Virus record (IMG/VR): IMGVR_UViG_3300010399_000074
Span: 1-27,037 of that record
Strand: one strand, 5' to 3'
DNA length: 27,037 nucleotides
DNA from: a virus
The position numbers and the translations under genes were made by a program. Under the pieces are notes generated by a model. That model saw nothing but the letters and a program-made list of their open reading frames with translations. It was not told where the DNA came from and made no database searches. Below, one piece after another: positions 7,839 through 16,573 of the stretch; positions within the stretch are counted from its first letter, which is position 1, and every line of letters begins with the position of its first letter.

Positions 7839-9047
7839 TTACGCAATGCCAGTGATGGTGGCCGGGACGCGAACCGCCAGTTCCGGGCGCAGAATTCCCG
7901 AGCCATATGCAATATCAAAACGGCTGATATACATATCGTTGACCTGATCGTAGCCGTTCTGGAAGCGCAGGGTCACGCCATTCCAAGTACGGGAAGCGGA
8001 GTCAACGCCATAGCTCTTCGGCGGGTTCGGCAGATCGGCGGTTACCATGTAGAACGCGTCACGCGAGAAAGCCACGTTCTGCGCATAGGTGGTGCCAGCA
8101 ACGCCCTTGATGGTGATGGCCGCATTGTCAGCCGGGAGGGCCGAAATGTTCTTATACGGGCCAGTCAAGGTCATCGCCGGGATGATGTTCAGGGTGCCAG
8201 CGCCACCAGCGAAGGTGGAAGTGACAGTGAACTGCTTCAGGCTCGGCAGGGTTTCCTTAGTCTGCGGGTGAACGTCATACACACCCGCAATGGTGAAGCT
8301 ATCGCCCGGAACGATGGTGCCAGTACCGGTATCGACCGCCAGAGTGGACGCGCCGTCGCCCGGAACGCCGTTGACGAGGTAGCCAGCGCCAGTACCACGG
8401 GTGACGTTGGCGGTCAGGTTGGACGAGAACCAATCGAAGCCCAGGGTGTCGGTATACATCGCACCCTTACGGTACTGGCGATCAATCTTCGACTGCGAGT
8501 TGAAATAGCCCTGAAGCGCGGTGACGATATCAACCTGCGACCACGTGTTGACCATGAAGTTACGGTCAGCCTTCGGGGCCAACTGCGAGTCAAGGAACGC
8601 ACCGGCCAGCAGGACAGTCTTTGCGTCATCCAGCGGGCCAAAGTCGCCCACCGAAGCCGGAACCTGCTTCACAACGCGGTTGATGATGTCCTGTTCCACG
8701 GCAGTAACGAGGCCGGGAATCTTGGTATCGATGAACTGCTCTTGGAAGTCATCAATCTGGAGGGCCATTTCCAGCGAGGTAGCGCCAGTATCAACGCCCT
8801 TCTGCTGGTCAATCGCCACCGGGACAACACGATCCACCTGCGGCTGGATATCCATGATGCGACCATTACGGATGACTGCCGGCTGCGGAACACGCACCGA
8901 CACAGTATCACCCACCTTGACGCCACGACCACGGAAGGCCGAATCGTACTGCTTGTTGATGAGGTTCAAGAACGACGGAGTTTCGGTCAGAACCGCAAGT
9001 GCGCGGTCCACAATGACCTGACTGGTGAGAAGCTGATTGGAAGGCAT
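7839..9047 (-). CDS. Major coat protein, P22 gp5-like
   Basis: The protein has 402 residues (P22 coat 430). The N-terminus NQLLTSQVIVDRALAVLTET and then GDTVSVRVPQPAVIRNG match the P22-type coat family. A Gly/Thr/Ala-rich stretch at about residues 215-260 (GDGASTLAVDTGTGTIVPGD) corresponds to the inserted (I-) domain region. The C-terminal part ends SRFDIAYGSGILRPELAVRV, which is typical. The Shine-Dalgarno is AAGGA about 8 nt upstream. It sits between scaffold and small head genes as expected. Confidence 0.93.
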   Translation of the reverse strand: MPSNQLLTSQVIVDRALAVLTETPSFLNLINKQYDSAFRGRGVKVGDTVSVRVPQPAVIRNGRIMDIQPQVDRVVPVAIDQQKGVDTGATSLEMALQIDDFQEQFIDTKIPGLVTAVEQDIINRVVKQVPASVGDFGPLDDAKTVLLAGAFLDSQLAPKADRNFMVNTWSQVDIVTALQGYFNSQSKIDRQYRKGAMYTDTLGFDWFSSNLTANVTRGTGAGYLVNGVPGDGASTLAVDTGTGTIVPGDSFTIAGVYDVHPQTKETLPSLKQFTVTSTFAGGAGTLNIIPAMTLTGPYKNISALPADNAAITIKGVAGTTYAQNVAFSRDAFYMVTADLPNPPKSYGVDSASRTWNGVTLRFQNGYDQVNDMYISRFDIAYGSGILRPELAVRVPATITGIA

Positions 9048-9059
9048 TGGATTTAGTCC

Positions 9060-9920
9060 TTATCGGCGGGATTTAGACCGTACCGCTTCCATGTGCTGAC
9101 TCATATCCCACTTGTCTACAGGGAGCGTAGCGGGAGCGCGTGCAGCGATGGACGGCGGTGGCGGCGGAGGGGTTGCAGGAACAGGCGGAGCCGGTCGGGA
9201 CGGGGTTGCAGTAGGAGCAGCCGGGGTGTCACTCAGCTTTGCAGCCAGTCGGCCAATAGCCAGGATTTGACCTTTCGGCGTCTTCTTGGCGATTTCCTCT
9301 GCTTCCGATGGGTTGTTGGCAAGGTGGTAGGCAATCAGCGGCTCTACATCGGTTTCCAGAATCGCATCCTGCATGAACTGCGTAATCATCAGGGAGTCGA
9401 TCTTTTCCTGATAATCGGGATGCTCGTCCGCAAACTCGTCTGCTCGCTTCTGATACTCGGACCACCTTTTCTGCTGGGAGTCCTGTTCAGCCTTCTTCTT
9501 TGCCGCCTCGTCCCGTTGCTTCAGCTTCCAGTCCACCAGGGCATCTGCATGCGCCTCAGTGTCCCAATTGAAATCCGCCAAAGTGGGACGTCCATCCGAC
9601 ACTGGAGCTTCTGCCGCAGGCTTAGGCGCACTCTGGCGAATCTCTGCCAGTAGTTTTTCTGCCTCTGCCGCACGACGTTCTGCCTCGTGTCGCTGTCGCG
9701 TCAACTCATTGATGCGCTTACCTACGCCCTTGTTAGAGCGCGCGGGGGCATCCTCCCCGTCTACGGGTGCCGAGTCCGTAGTTTGTTCCTGGCCTTCGCC
9801 AACGGCTTCCACCACTTCAGGCGCTTCGACCGGAGTCTCCACAACCTCTACTACAGGTTCCGCCACAACGTCCTTGGACGCCATAGCCGATTCGATGTTC
9901 TTGATTGCTTCAGTACTCAC
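9060..9920 (-). CDS. Capsid scaffolding protein
   Basis: The protein has 286 residues, starting at GTG 9920 with GAGG about 8 nt upstream. It is highly charged and mostly helical: acidic N-terminus, a coiled coil at about 70-100 (RINELTRQRHEAERRAAEAE), a middle domain, a proline-rich linker (VPATPPPPPPS), and a basic C-terminus MEAVRSKSRR. The basic C-terminal helix is the coat-binding feature of P22-type scaffolds. The position between portal and coat genes is diagnostic. Sequence similarity to P22 gp8 is not asserted. Confidence 0.88.
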   Translation of the reverse strand: MSTEAIKNIESAMASKDVVAEPVVEVVETPVEAPEVVEAVGEGQEQTTDSAPVDGEDAPARSNKGVGKRINELTRQRHEAERRAAEAEKLLAEIRQSAPKPAAEAPVSDGRPTLADFNWDTEAHADALVDWKLKQRDEAAKKKAEQDSQQKRWSEYQKRADEFADEHPDYQEKIDSLMITQFMQDAILETDVEPLIAYHLANNPSEAEEIAKKTPKGQILAIGRLAAKLSDTPAAPTATPSRPAPPVPATPPPPPPSIAARAPATLPVDKWDMSQHMEAVRSKSRR

Positions 9921-9953
9921 GCGTCATTACCTCAACGATTAGCCCAGTGAGCC

Positions 9954-12008
9954 TCACTGGTAAGGTCTAAACTGGTCAGGAAACACCGTAGGGGACTGCA
10001 ACTGACGTTGCACCAACCCCATCACCGTCTCCTGAGCCTGAAGCTCTAGTGCACTGGCGGCATTATCAATCTGTTTGCCTTGATTATCTAGTGCCTGCCC
10101 TTCTGCCTCTACGGCGTACTTCTGAGCCTGGGCTGCATCCTTCTGCGCCTTGGCGACCTGATCCGGGCTAGGCTGCTGCGGCTGAGGCGGTTCGTCGCCC
10201 TCTTCCTGCGCCAGCGGAATACCCTGGGAAATAAGAATCTTGCGGGCAATATCGGCGAACTCGGAGATACCGGGAGTATCCATATACTTGAGGATGCCGT
10301 AGGCAAACACTGCACCCATCGGCCCCTGAATCTGTGCCAGATCGGTAAGCGCTGCAAGGGTTTCCATGCGCTGAGTGGTAAAGCTCGGCCCCACAGTCAC
10401 AGTCACATCGTACTTACCCTTGGACAGGTCGTTTACCTTCTCCCACCGCTGAGCAGCCTCATCCCATACTGGGCGATTCACCCGAATATACCTTTCCTCA
10501 TTAGCCTCACCAAGAATGCGGATCTCGCGCTCAGTGGTGTAAATCTTGTCGATCAGGTCATTGATGATGACGCCGGTATATTGGATCGCCTTAGCGATGT
10601 TATCGCTATAGTTGAAATTGGCGACGTCACCTTCATGTTGGCGAGCAAGGATGGCCCGGCCACTGGTTTCGTTGGATCGGTTACCCAGACTCGCATCATG
10701 GACGCCCGAAGTCGCTTTCAAGTTCTCCACGTTCTGACGGTTGAGGTCGAACCAGCCAGCAGGCAGGGCGGGCGGCTGCAACCGTGCAGGGCCGCCAGGG
10801 GAATCCGGATCAGGGTTGTAGGGAAGCACAGGCGGGTTATCCACCGCCATGTTCTGCCACTCATTCTCATAGCCCTGAATCATGGTCGCGGTGACCATGT
10901 ATGGAGCCTTCGGCTGGGAGGCCACAACCTCAACCATGTTGGACTGGCTGAAGTTAATCATGATCTGCGAGTCACGGGACGGGCGAACCATGCCATTCCA
11001 GAAGAACTCGCCGTCAATATTGACCGTATCGCCCCACACAGGGACCAGCGGAATGTACTTTCCCGCCCACTCTGTCGGGCCTTCCAGGGTTTCATCCCCG
11101 GACAGAAGCTCCACCGTAATGCGGTCGTATTCCACCACGCGCTTCGCCACCACAGTGACAGGCGGATAGGCTGGCTGGCCCGTCATCGGGTCTACAGGCG
11201 GGTTAGCGGCCTGATCCCTGACGAGATCGAAGGATTCAGCGTCCACCACTCGCCCATCGGACAGGCGGTAGATCGTCTTTTCCTCGCGATGCTTGGCCCA
11301 GTACCGGCAGACACGGACATTCTCTTTGCTATACCAGCCGTCGTAGTAAAGACCGCTTGGCAGGCCCGAATCGAAACTCTTGATTTCCTTGTCCGGGTAC
11401 TTCTGGCGGAACTCCTGCCGGGACATGGAGTCAACCTCAAACGCATAGCGTGCGTCCGAACGGTCAATCTCTCGGGAACAGGGATCGAAGAAGACGGAGA
11501 ACGGATTCTCGATCCGCTTGATATAGATATCCTGATCGAACGTGTCATCGTCCGAGTAGCGCGTACCTACCGCCCAGCAGCCAAAACCGCCTGCGATGGC
11601 GTACATCGAACCCCAGTCATAGGCTACGTCGGCGTTCGACTGCATTTCGATATTGCGGATAAGCCCCTGGCGCAGTTCTGCACCTTCCTTATCGCTATTT
11701 TCCACCGGACTGACGCGGATGGTCGGCGTGTTACGGCGGTTATCGTTCAATACCTGCTTGATCGTCTGACGGAGGTAGTTGAACTCATAGCGAGGGCGTC
11801 CACCACGCAGGGAAGACATATGCGTGTCCCACTGGTTCCCCGGCACAAAGGCGAAGCGCACATCGTCCTGCGCCTGCTGATACATGGAGACGACGGCGCT
11901 CTCAGCGTCCTTGAACCGCTGGCGGATCTCATAGAACCGGTCCTCGCTGGGCTTCTCAGAGTCCAGCAACTTGTCCCGGCGTGCGCCTTCCTCGTCGATT
12001 ACGGTCAT
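9954..12008 (-). CDS. Portal protein, P22 gp1-like
   Basis: The protein has 684 residues (P22 portal 725). The N-terminal core contains DVRFAFVPGNQWD, then RPRYEFNYLRQTIKQVLND and RRNTPTIRVSP, the hallmark of the P22-type portal family. The C-terminal 80 residues (from about 600) are Gln/Ala-rich, as expected for the barrel helix inside the head. It forms the dodecameric DNA-packaging vertex and docks the terminase and gp4-like protein. The ATG overlaps the terminase stop as TAATG, so translation is coupled. Confidence 0.95.
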   Translation of the reverse strand: MTVIDEEGARRDKLLDSEKPSEDRFYEIRQRFKDAESAVVSMYQQAQDDVRFAFVPGNQWDTHMSSLRGGRPRYEFNYLRQTIKQVLNDNRRNTPTIRVSPVENSDKEGAELRQGLIRNIEMQSNADVAYDWGSMYAIAGGFGCWAVGTRYSDDDTFDQDIYIKRIENPFSVFFDPCSREIDRSDARYAFEVDSMSRQEFRQKYPDKEIKSFDSGLPSGLYYDGWYSKENVRVCRYWAKHREEKTIYRLSDGRVVDAESFDLVRDQAANPPVDPMTGQPAYPPVTVVAKRVVEYDRITVELLSGDETLEGPTEWAGKYIPLVPVWGDTVNIDGEFFWNGMVRPSRDSQIMINFSQSNMVEVVASQPKAPYMVTATMIQGYENEWQNMAVDNPPVLPYNPDPDSPGGPARLQPPALPAGWFDLNRQNVENLKATSGVHDASLGNRSNETSGRAILARQHEGDVANFNYSDNIAKAIQYTGVIINDLIDKIYTTEREIRILGEANEERYIRVNRPVWDEAAQRWEKVNDLSKGKYDVTVTVGPSFTTQRMETLAALTDLAQIQGPMGAVFAYGILKYMDTPGISEFADIARKILISQGIPLAQEEGDEPPQPQQPSPDQVAKAQKDAAQAQKYAVEAEGQALDNQGKQIDNAASALELQAQETVMGLVQRQLQSPTVFPDQFRPYQ

Positions 12009-13531
12009 TATGCGAATTCCGATCTAAATTTAAGGCGGACGGGAGCTTTCGGGGGAGCAACAGGTTCCGCAAAGGTCAGCGCCAGGGCATCCCATGCGTC
12101 AGGACTGGCAACGCCTCGTGCGCGCATCTGCTCTTTACTCTCAAGGATTACTCGGCTGCTGGAATCATAACGGTATCCGGGGCCACATGCATCCGCCTGC
12201 AATCTATCCTCATCGGGGATATCTGCGCCCGTCTCACTTTCCAGCCATTCCTTAGAGGCCATCCACATTTCGGCTCGACGATTAACTGGCCCGCCGCCAA
12301 TCTCATTACCCTTGTCATCGTATCTGGCAGGCTGGATTGCGGCTGAGCCAAAGTTAACGGCTACCGCGATTCCCTTACCCCTGGGAGCTGGACCATAGCC
12401 TTGCTCTACCAGTCGGTCATAGACGCCCGCACCCAATCCGCCCACGTCGATAAACATGCGGGCCGGTGATTCCTTGTCTATGACGTTCTTAGCCCAGCCT
12501 GCAACCTGCATGGTGTCCCACTTGGTCTTGCGGTCGATCACCCACGCCTTCTGACCCCTGCGGGCCATCATCACGCTACTGTCATCGCCGAATCGCGCCG
12601 GGTCCAAGCCAATAATGAGCGGGCCAACAGGCTCGCGCTCCATCTTGCGGGCAGCTACCACCAACTCAGGCTTGATATAGCTGTCGTGGCCGGACATTTG
12701 GAACGCCTCAGCCGCAGTGGCCGGGTATTCCTGTTTGAACAGGTTGGCGTCCTTTAGCTGGACAATCTTCAGCCTGCGCCAATAGATCTGCTCCCAATCC
12801 AGACTATAGGCATTGGCATATGCCTGCTCTTCCTCGTTCAGGGTGAACTGAGGGGGCAGCTCCTTCCTATACTCTTCCTGCCAGTACCAAGGCACAAAGA
12901 TGGCGATGAAGCCGCTGATGCCTGCCTCAGCCTCTTGCCATGACTGGTGGTAGTAGTTGCCCACACCATTGGCCGTGGACTCAAGGATGACCTCAGTCCC
13001 AGGCTCATCAGGGACAGCCTGAAGCACACCCGCAGCATGCGCCTCGGCATTTGGCCAAAACGCGACCTCAGAGCCGTGGAAGCGCTGAGCGGTCATGGAT
13101 CGGCCTACACCTTTGTTGCCAGCCGTACCCACCCGATAGCCAGAGTCGATCTTGTCGAATACCAGCTCCTTGGCGTTCGCAGCACCAGTGCTGGGCTTGA
13201 CGAACGGAGGGCAGTTCTCATGGTATCGGTTGACCATCTCAAACAGGTTCTGCGTCGCCTTGTCCTCATGGGTGAGGATGAAGGTGCGGATACCCTTATG
13301 CCAAGTCGTCTGATGGTAGAAACGGGCTGCCACGTAAGATGAACAGCCCTGCTGGCGACCTTTGAGGATTAGCGCACGGACGCGGCCTGTCTCGGCTCTC
13401 TGCTCTTCCAGCTTCTCATGGATATAGCGCTGGGCCTTATTGAGCCTCAGCGCCTGGATCGCCCCGCCCTTAGAGCGAATGACCATGCAATTGGCGGCGT
13501 AGAAGGGGAAATCCTCCTTGAGCCGCCGCAT
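12008..13531 (-). CDS. terL: Terminase large subunit
   Basis: The protein has 507 residues from ATG 13531, 4 nt after the small-subunit stop. The frame is open to 13582, but that start would lie inside terS. The ATPase motifs are the Walker A-like KGRQQGCSS (57-65), the Walker B-like FHGSEVAFWP (151-160) and the coupling motif LESTANG (183-189). Cys replaces the usual Lys of Walker A, as in the RQQG-type adenine motif of this group. The nuclease domain begins at IGLDPARFGDD (about 307-317) and has further Asp residues in FIDVGGLG and DAWDALAL. It powers DNA translocation and cuts the concatemer. Confidence 0.95.
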   Translation of the reverse strand: MRRLKEDFPFYAANCMVIRSKGGAIQALRLNKAQRYIHEKLEEQRAETGRVRALILKGRQQGCSSYVAARFYHQTTWHKGIRTFILTHEDKATQNLFEMVNRYHENCPPFVKPSTGAANAKELVFDKIDSGYRVGTAGNKGVGRSMTAQRFHGSEVAFWPNAEAHAAGVLQAVPDEPGTEVILESTANGVGNYYHQSWQEAEAGISGFIAIFVPWYWQEEYRKELPPQFTLNEEEQAYANAYSLDWEQIYWRRLKIVQLKDANLFKQEYPATAAEAFQMSGHDSYIKPELVVAARKMEREPVGPLIIGLDPARFGDDSSVMMARRGQKAWVIDRKTKWDTMQVAGWAKNVIDKESPARMFIDVGGLGAGVYDRLVEQGYGPAPRGKGIAVAVNFGSAAIQPARYDDKGNEIGGGPVNRRAEMWMASKEWLESETGADIPDEDRLQADACGPGYRYDSSSRVILESKEQMRARGVASPDAWDALALTFAEPVAPPKAPVRLKFRSEFA

Positions 13532-13535
13532 CTTG

Positions 13536-13994
13536 TCAGTCGTTGAGGGAGTCAAGCCATTCCTCATGGGTGATTTCCACATTCACCGTATGGCGCTCAG
13601 TCTTGTCCCGCCACAAATCGGGGCGTCGGTTCTTCAGCCAGAAGATTGCAGCCGTGGTGTCAGGCGCTACCTTTGCCCGGAAAGGCGCATATACAGGAGC
13701 CTCAGCATTGGCAGGCATGAAGATCTTTACCTCGTCCTGCTCATAGCCGGTAGCCTTTTGGAACAGGGATCTCTCCACCCGTTCGTCTGCTACCTCCTTG
13801 CCAGCCTTTAAGGACTGACAAAAAGCATCATTGTCAGCCTTCCACCTATAGATAGTCCTGACCTCTACGTCGAAGAAGTCGGCAATCTCGATATCGGTTG
13901 CGCCCAATTGGCAAAGCTTCCTGGCCTGCTCAATAAATTCCTCTCGGAACTTAGTTGGCCGGCCAATTCGCTTCTCAGTCCCTTCCTCACTCAT
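13536..13994 (-). CDS. terS: Terminase small subunit
   Basis: The protein has 152 residues. The N-terminal helix-turn-helix RKLCQLGATDIEIADFFDVEVRTIYRW (about 26-52) is the pac/cos DNA-binding element typical of small terminases. It is followed by a helical oligomerisation region and AAIFWLKNRRPDLWRDK (about 118-134), a common small-terminase motif. It is directly upstream of terL. The Shine-Dalgarno is weak (GAAAAG close to the ATG). Confidence 0.92.
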   Translation of the reverse strand: MSEEGTEKRIGRPTKFREEFIEQARKLCQLGATDIEIADFFDVEVRTIYRWKADNDAFCQSLKAGKEVADERVERSLFQKATGYEQDEVKIFMPANAEAPVYAPFRAKVAPDTTAAIFWLKNRRPDLWRDKTERHTVNVEITHEEWLDSLND

Positions 13995-14032
13995 ATCTTT
14001 TCTATCTATCTACCCTGCCTGTGGTCAATATA

Positions 14033-14209
14033 CTACAGCTTGCCTAACACTGTTAGCCACATCAGATATCCCGCCACACAGATAAGTCCGCCAGCCAGGA
14101 ACAGGAATCTATATCCCAGCGCCACGTTACCCCGCTCCTGATGCACATCTGCCACCATCCAGCAGATGATCCCTAGTAGGAATAGGGTTACTGAGATTAG
14201 GAAGGTCAT
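14033..14209 (-). CDS. Small two-helix membrane protein
   Basis: The ORF has 58 residues from the ATG at 14209, which overlaps the stop of the upstream gene as ATGA. Two hydrophobic segments (LISVTLFLLGIICWMVADV and YRFLFLAGGLICVAGYLMWL) predict a double-spanning inner-membrane protein. No family is recognised. The lysis cassette just upstream already has a holin candidate, so an antiholin-like or accessory membrane role is possible but unsupported. Confidence 0.65.
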   Translation of the reverse strand: MTFLISVTLFLLGIICWMVADVHQERGNVALGYRFLFLAGGLICVAGYLMWLTVLGKL

Positions 14210-14370
14210 TGGCGAGTCAAAACTAAAGGAATAGCAGCCAGAACAATGGCTATCGCTATAAGCGACCATGCATTCCTATTTCGCGCACAGGCGAACTCCG
14301 CAACAGCCGCGAAGATCAAAAAAACTGCCGCGAGTAGGAGGATAGGGCTAACTTGGATGAGCGCACTCAT
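14206..14370 (-). CDS. Small two-helix membrane protein
   Basis: The ORF has 54 residues from the ATG at 14370, coupled at both ends by 4-nt ATGA overlaps. Two hydrophobic stretches (SPILLLAAVFLIFAAVAEFA and WSLIAIAIVLAAIPLVL) are separated by the short basic loop RNRN. It is probably an inner-membrane protein, paired with the similarly built product of the next gene. Function is unknown. Confidence 0.65.
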   Translation of the reverse strand: MSALIQVSPILLLAAVFLIFAAVAEFACARNRNAWSLIAIAIVLAAIPLVLTRQ

Positions 14371-14591
14371 GGACTCTTCTCCAGCTCGGCCAGGAGGGCG
14401 TCGGCAATATCGACCGACCAAGCAACGACGGAATTGATGCCACCATGGTTTCCGCGTGCCAAAACGCCCTGCATCGCCAGCCCAGCAAAGTATTGCCGCT
14501 TGCTAAGACCGCTGGTTACGACAAACTGACTATCTCCATCGAACGCTGTCATCGCCGTTCCACCGAACGCCGGCTCATTCCCCTTACTCAT
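14367..14591 (-). CDS. Conserved small phage protein (GLSKRQYFAGLAMQG motif)
   Basis: The protein has 74 residues from the ATG at 14591, with AGGAG 6 nt upstream. The block SGLSKRQYFAGLAMQGVLA is a signature common to many short phage proteins of unknown function, followed by an acidic helix IADALLAELEKSP. It is the first of three ATGA-coupled genes (14591-14033). Confidence 0.75.
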   Translation of the reverse strand: MSKGNEPAFGGTAMTAFDGDSQFVVTSGLSKRQYFAGLAMQGVLARGNHGGINSVVAWSVDIADALLAELEKSP

Positions 14592-14600
14592 CACCCTCTC

Positions 14601-14747
14601 CTAACTAAACACGGCAACCCTGCCGCAGGTCTTGTTCCGCCTAGCAAACCGCTCTGCCTTCCTCCGACGCTCTTCTACCACGTCAATCCGAAGGTCCATC
14701 ACACTGACAGTACGGCTGAAACGGTTGAGGATCATTTTGAAAGACAT
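14601..14747 (-). CDS. Small basic protein, unknown
   Basis: The ORF has 48 residues from the ATG at 14747, supported by an AAGGAG Shine-Dalgarno 7 nt upstream. It is rich in Arg/Lys with a helical centre (VVEERRRKAERFARRNK). No family is recognised. It is the first gene after the 171-nt non-coding stretch. Confidence 0.55.
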   Translation of the reverse strand: MSFKMILNRFSRTVSVMDLRIDVVEERRRKAERFARRNKTCGRVAVFS

Positions 14748-14918
14748 AGCGCTCTCCTTGGCTTGATTAGGTGGTTCGCGGAGGGCTTGGAAGTTCGCCA
14801 TCCCAACCAACTACTCTTTGCGTGAGCAGCTCCAGGCCACTGGATAGCTACAGATTCGCATATCTGCAAAATAGATCAACACTACCAGTGGAACAGTAGC
14901 TCTACACTGGTGGGACGA
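14748..14918. other. Non-coding stretch with two inverted repeats
   Basis: No gene is seen here. It contains a 7-bp inverted repeat ACCAGTG/CACTGGT at 14884-14911 (14-nt loop), just downstream of the gene ending at 14919. On the minus strand that repeat is followed by TGTTGATCTATTTTG, so it may be a weak terminator. A second palindrome CAGAT-N6-ATCTG at 14851-14866 looks operator-like. No convincing -35/-10 pair was found. Confidence 0.45.
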
Positions 14919-15317
14919 TCAGGTTGGTTCCAGTGGAAGGATTACCACTTCCAAATGCTGCGGGCCAGTCACCCAGCCGTTATTGGTGAAGTACGGTGCG
15001 CCTTGGACCCGAATGGAGTGCCAAGCTGAATATACGTCACCGCTGGGGGTCGTAACGTCTACCCGGATTCGGGTTCGGCCTGCGTACTGAGCCCTGATCC
15101 GGACCTTGACTGCCGTCCCGTCGATCTCAGGATCGGACATAGCCGCAAACACTGTGTCGTAGGTATCCCACGTTGCCCGGACGATAGGGTTATCCCCAGG
15201 CTCCAGCACCCCGCTGAACTCCGTTACAAGCTCCCGAGACTCGTTAGCGTACAGAGACGAGGCAAATACCCTGTCTCGCTGGTAGGCAGATACGATGTTT
15301 TTGGTTGCTCGGGTCAT
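14919..15317 (-). CDS. Predicted beta-sandwich phage protein, unknown
   Basis: The protein has 132 residues. The second half alternates hydrophobic and polar residues (GTAVKVRIRAQYAGRTRIRV, then VTTPSGDVYSAWHSIRV), consistent with an Ig-like beta-sandwich of the kind seen in small head-tail or tail-associated phage proteins. It is located between the spanin genes and the small genes before the terminase, starting 4 nt after the spanin gene's end. The role is not established. Confidence 0.7.
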   Translation of the reverse strand: MTRATKNIVSAYQRDRVFASSLYANESRELVTEFSGVLEPGDNPIVRATWDTYDTVFAAMSDPEIDGTAVKVRIRAQYAGRTRIRVDVTTPSGDVYSAWHSIRVQGAPYFTNNGWVTGPQHLEVVILPLEPT

Positions 15318-15320
15318 GGC

Positions 15321-15872
15321 CTAGTCGCTCTTCGGGATCATGCACTTACTATATAGCTCACGGGTGGCGATTAGTTCGGATTGGAGCCACTGGACTTGGA
15401 CGTCTGCGAGGTCGGCGTTTCCAATAAGAGCTGACGCGCCTTCTGCCCGTAGCTCGGCGTCTGCATCCGGTCCTTGGGCAGTGGTGGGAGTGGGTCCACT
15501 TTGACGTACTCCACTACAGCCCCGCCATTCGTTGCGCAGCCTGACAATGCCATTACGCAGATCACCCACAAGAGTGGCCTGAGCCTGGATAGCTGAGTCC
15601 CTACCCGCCTGATATGCATTCTCTGCCTCTCCTGATTTCCAGTAGTACGCCTCTCGGGCGACGTAGGACGTGTCTCGGGCCTCTGCTGCCGCCTTAGCGG
15701 CATTAGCCGTGGCGGCGATCATCTTGTCCCTGTAGCCGTCGTAGGACGCCTGAGTGGACGATAGGCGCACCGTCTGAATGCCTGCTGCCGCTACCGCCAG
15801 GACAGCCAAGGACAGCCACACGGTCGCCCGTACACCGCCTATAGCCGAAATGACGGTAGCGGCGGGGATCAC
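15321..15872 (-). CDS. Rz: i-spanin (Rz-like)
   Basis: The protein has 183 residues from a GTG at 15872, chosen because it overlaps the holin stop as GTGA and has AAGG upstream. A single N-terminal membrane anchor (about residues 14-33, WLSLAVLAVAAAGIQTV) precedes a long periplasmic helical region (ANAAKAAAEARD and onward). The o-spanin is encoded inside it in another frame. It is the inner-membrane partner that with Rz1 fuses inner and outer membranes in the last step of lysis. Confidence 0.88.
   Translation of the reverse strand: MIPAATVISAIGGVRATVWLSLAVLAVAAAGIQTVRLSSTQASYDGYRDKMIAATANAAKAAAEARDTSYVAREAYYWKSGEAENAYQAGRDSAIQAQATLVGDLRNGIVRLRNEWRGCSGVRQSGPTPTTAQGPDADAELRAEGASALIGNADLADVQVQWLQSELIATRELYSKCMIPKSD
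15371..15619 (-). CDS. Rz1: o-spanin (Rz1-like lipoprotein), embedded in Rz
   Basis: The protein has 82 residues from the ATG at 15619, with AGGAGAG about 7 nt upstream inside the Rz coding sequence. A signal peptide (LLWVICVMALSGC) ends at a clear lipobox LSGC, so it should be an outer-membrane lipoprotein. The mature part has the Pro-rich DPLPPLP expected for o-spanins. It lies wholly within Rz in a different frame, the classical lambda-type arrangement. Confidence 0.9.
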   Translation of the reverse strand: MHIRRVGTQLSRLRPLLWVICVMALSGCATNGGAVVEYVKVDPLPPLPKDRMQTPSYGQKARQLLLETPTSQTSKSSGSNPN

Positions 15873-16171
15873 GGGTCTACCTTTCGGACCTGCTTTATGC
15901 TGGTTGCTGCCGGGATAAGGACGGATGCCAACACAGCTCCGCCCAGGGCGATAAGCGACCATTGAGGGAATGCCTCTTGGATGCGCTCAGGCAGAAGGGC
16001 GAAGGTAGCCACAAGCGTGGTGGCATTCAGCGTTGCCAGATGGGTGGACCACTTCTTCCACCATTTCACGTTGACCTGCTGGACGGTCACGGGCGGATCA
16101 AGGGTATCGTTCTCGGCGACCCTATTTTCCTTGGTCGGCGGCTTCGTAATAATTGGCGTCGGAGTACTCAT
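15869..16171 (-). CDS. Putative holin
   Basis: The protein has 100 residues from the ATG at 16171 with AAGGG 6 nt upstream. The pattern is a proline-rich N-terminus, an aromatic/basic WWKKWSTHL, and then two hydrophobic helices (THLATLNATTLVATFALLP and SLIALGGAVLASVLIPAA). This resembles phage holins of the WWKxWS type found next to Rz genes. It would permeabilise the inner membrane to release the GH19 endolysin, which lacks a signal peptide. Confidence 0.78.
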   Translation of the reverse strand: MSTPTPIITKPPTKENRVAENDTLDPPVTVQQVNVKWWKKWSTHLATLNATTLVATFALLPERIQEAFPQWSLIALGGAVLASVLIPAATSIKQVRKVDP

Positions 16172-16173
16172 GG

Positions 16174-16248
16174 TCAACCCTTCTTCTTGGTCGGCGGCTT
16201 GGGCTTGATGCTAGCCACCTGTTTGGGCTTCTTGGGTGGCGTAATCAC
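16174..16248 (-). CDS. Possible 24-residue basic peptide
   Basis: A GTG-initiated frame encodes a Pro/Lys-rich peptide (PPKKPKQVASIKPKPPTKKK). It fills the gap between two lysis genes and ends just before the holin ATG, so it could couple holin translation. There is no good Shine-Dalgarno. It may be only a spacer containing the holin ribosome binding site. Confidence 0.3.
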   Translation of the reverse strand: MITPPKKPKQVASIKPKPPTKKKG

Positions 16249-16261
16249 GGGGGGCTGGTCA

Positions 16262-16573
16262 TTACTTTTCCTTGCTGCGATCTAGTTCTTTGTCGATTTC
16301 TTCTGCAAACCTTGGGGCCAGCATGTATACGGCTTTGGAATACGCCTCAGACTGCTGAGCGATCATCTCTAGCCGCTGCTGGGTGCTGATGATCCAAGCT
16401 CCCCCAATGATGACAGCCCCTAGAGCGATTCCTACTGCCAGACCGTGCCAGATGCTCCCCGCCCCCTCGATCTTGATAGTGTTGGTATTGCTGGTTCCGG
16501 ATGCAGATCCCCGCTTCTTGAGCGCATCCCTGATTTCGTTGACCGTCTGTTCCATCCCCTGGAGCTTATCCAT
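16262..16573 (-). CDS. Small membrane protein of the lysis cassette
   Basis: The protein has 103 residues. An N-terminal amphipathic segment (EQTVNEIRDALKKRG) and a Ser/Asn/Thr-rich linker precede one strong transmembrane helix (LAVGIALGAVIIGGAWII, about 47-64). A helical, charged C-terminus follows. Its ATG overlaps the upstream stop (TAATG). The topology resembles accessory holin/antiholin or XhlA-like proteins; the exact role is unknown. Confidence 0.72.
   Translation of the reverse strand: MDKLQGMEQTVNEIRDALKKRGSASGTSNTNTIKIEGAGSIWHGLAVGIALGAVIIGGAWIISTQQRLEMIAQQSEAYSKAVYMLAPRFAEEIDKELDRSKEK

Noticed and set aside
7821-9056. 411-residue plus-strand ORF
   Set aside because: It is antisense to the coat protein gene and is explained by the codon bias of the real gene.
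10581-12170. 529-residue plus-strand ORF
   Set aside because: It is antisense to the portal gene, whose P22-type motifs are unmistakable. Its composition is that of a mirrored coding strand and it has no ribosome binding site.
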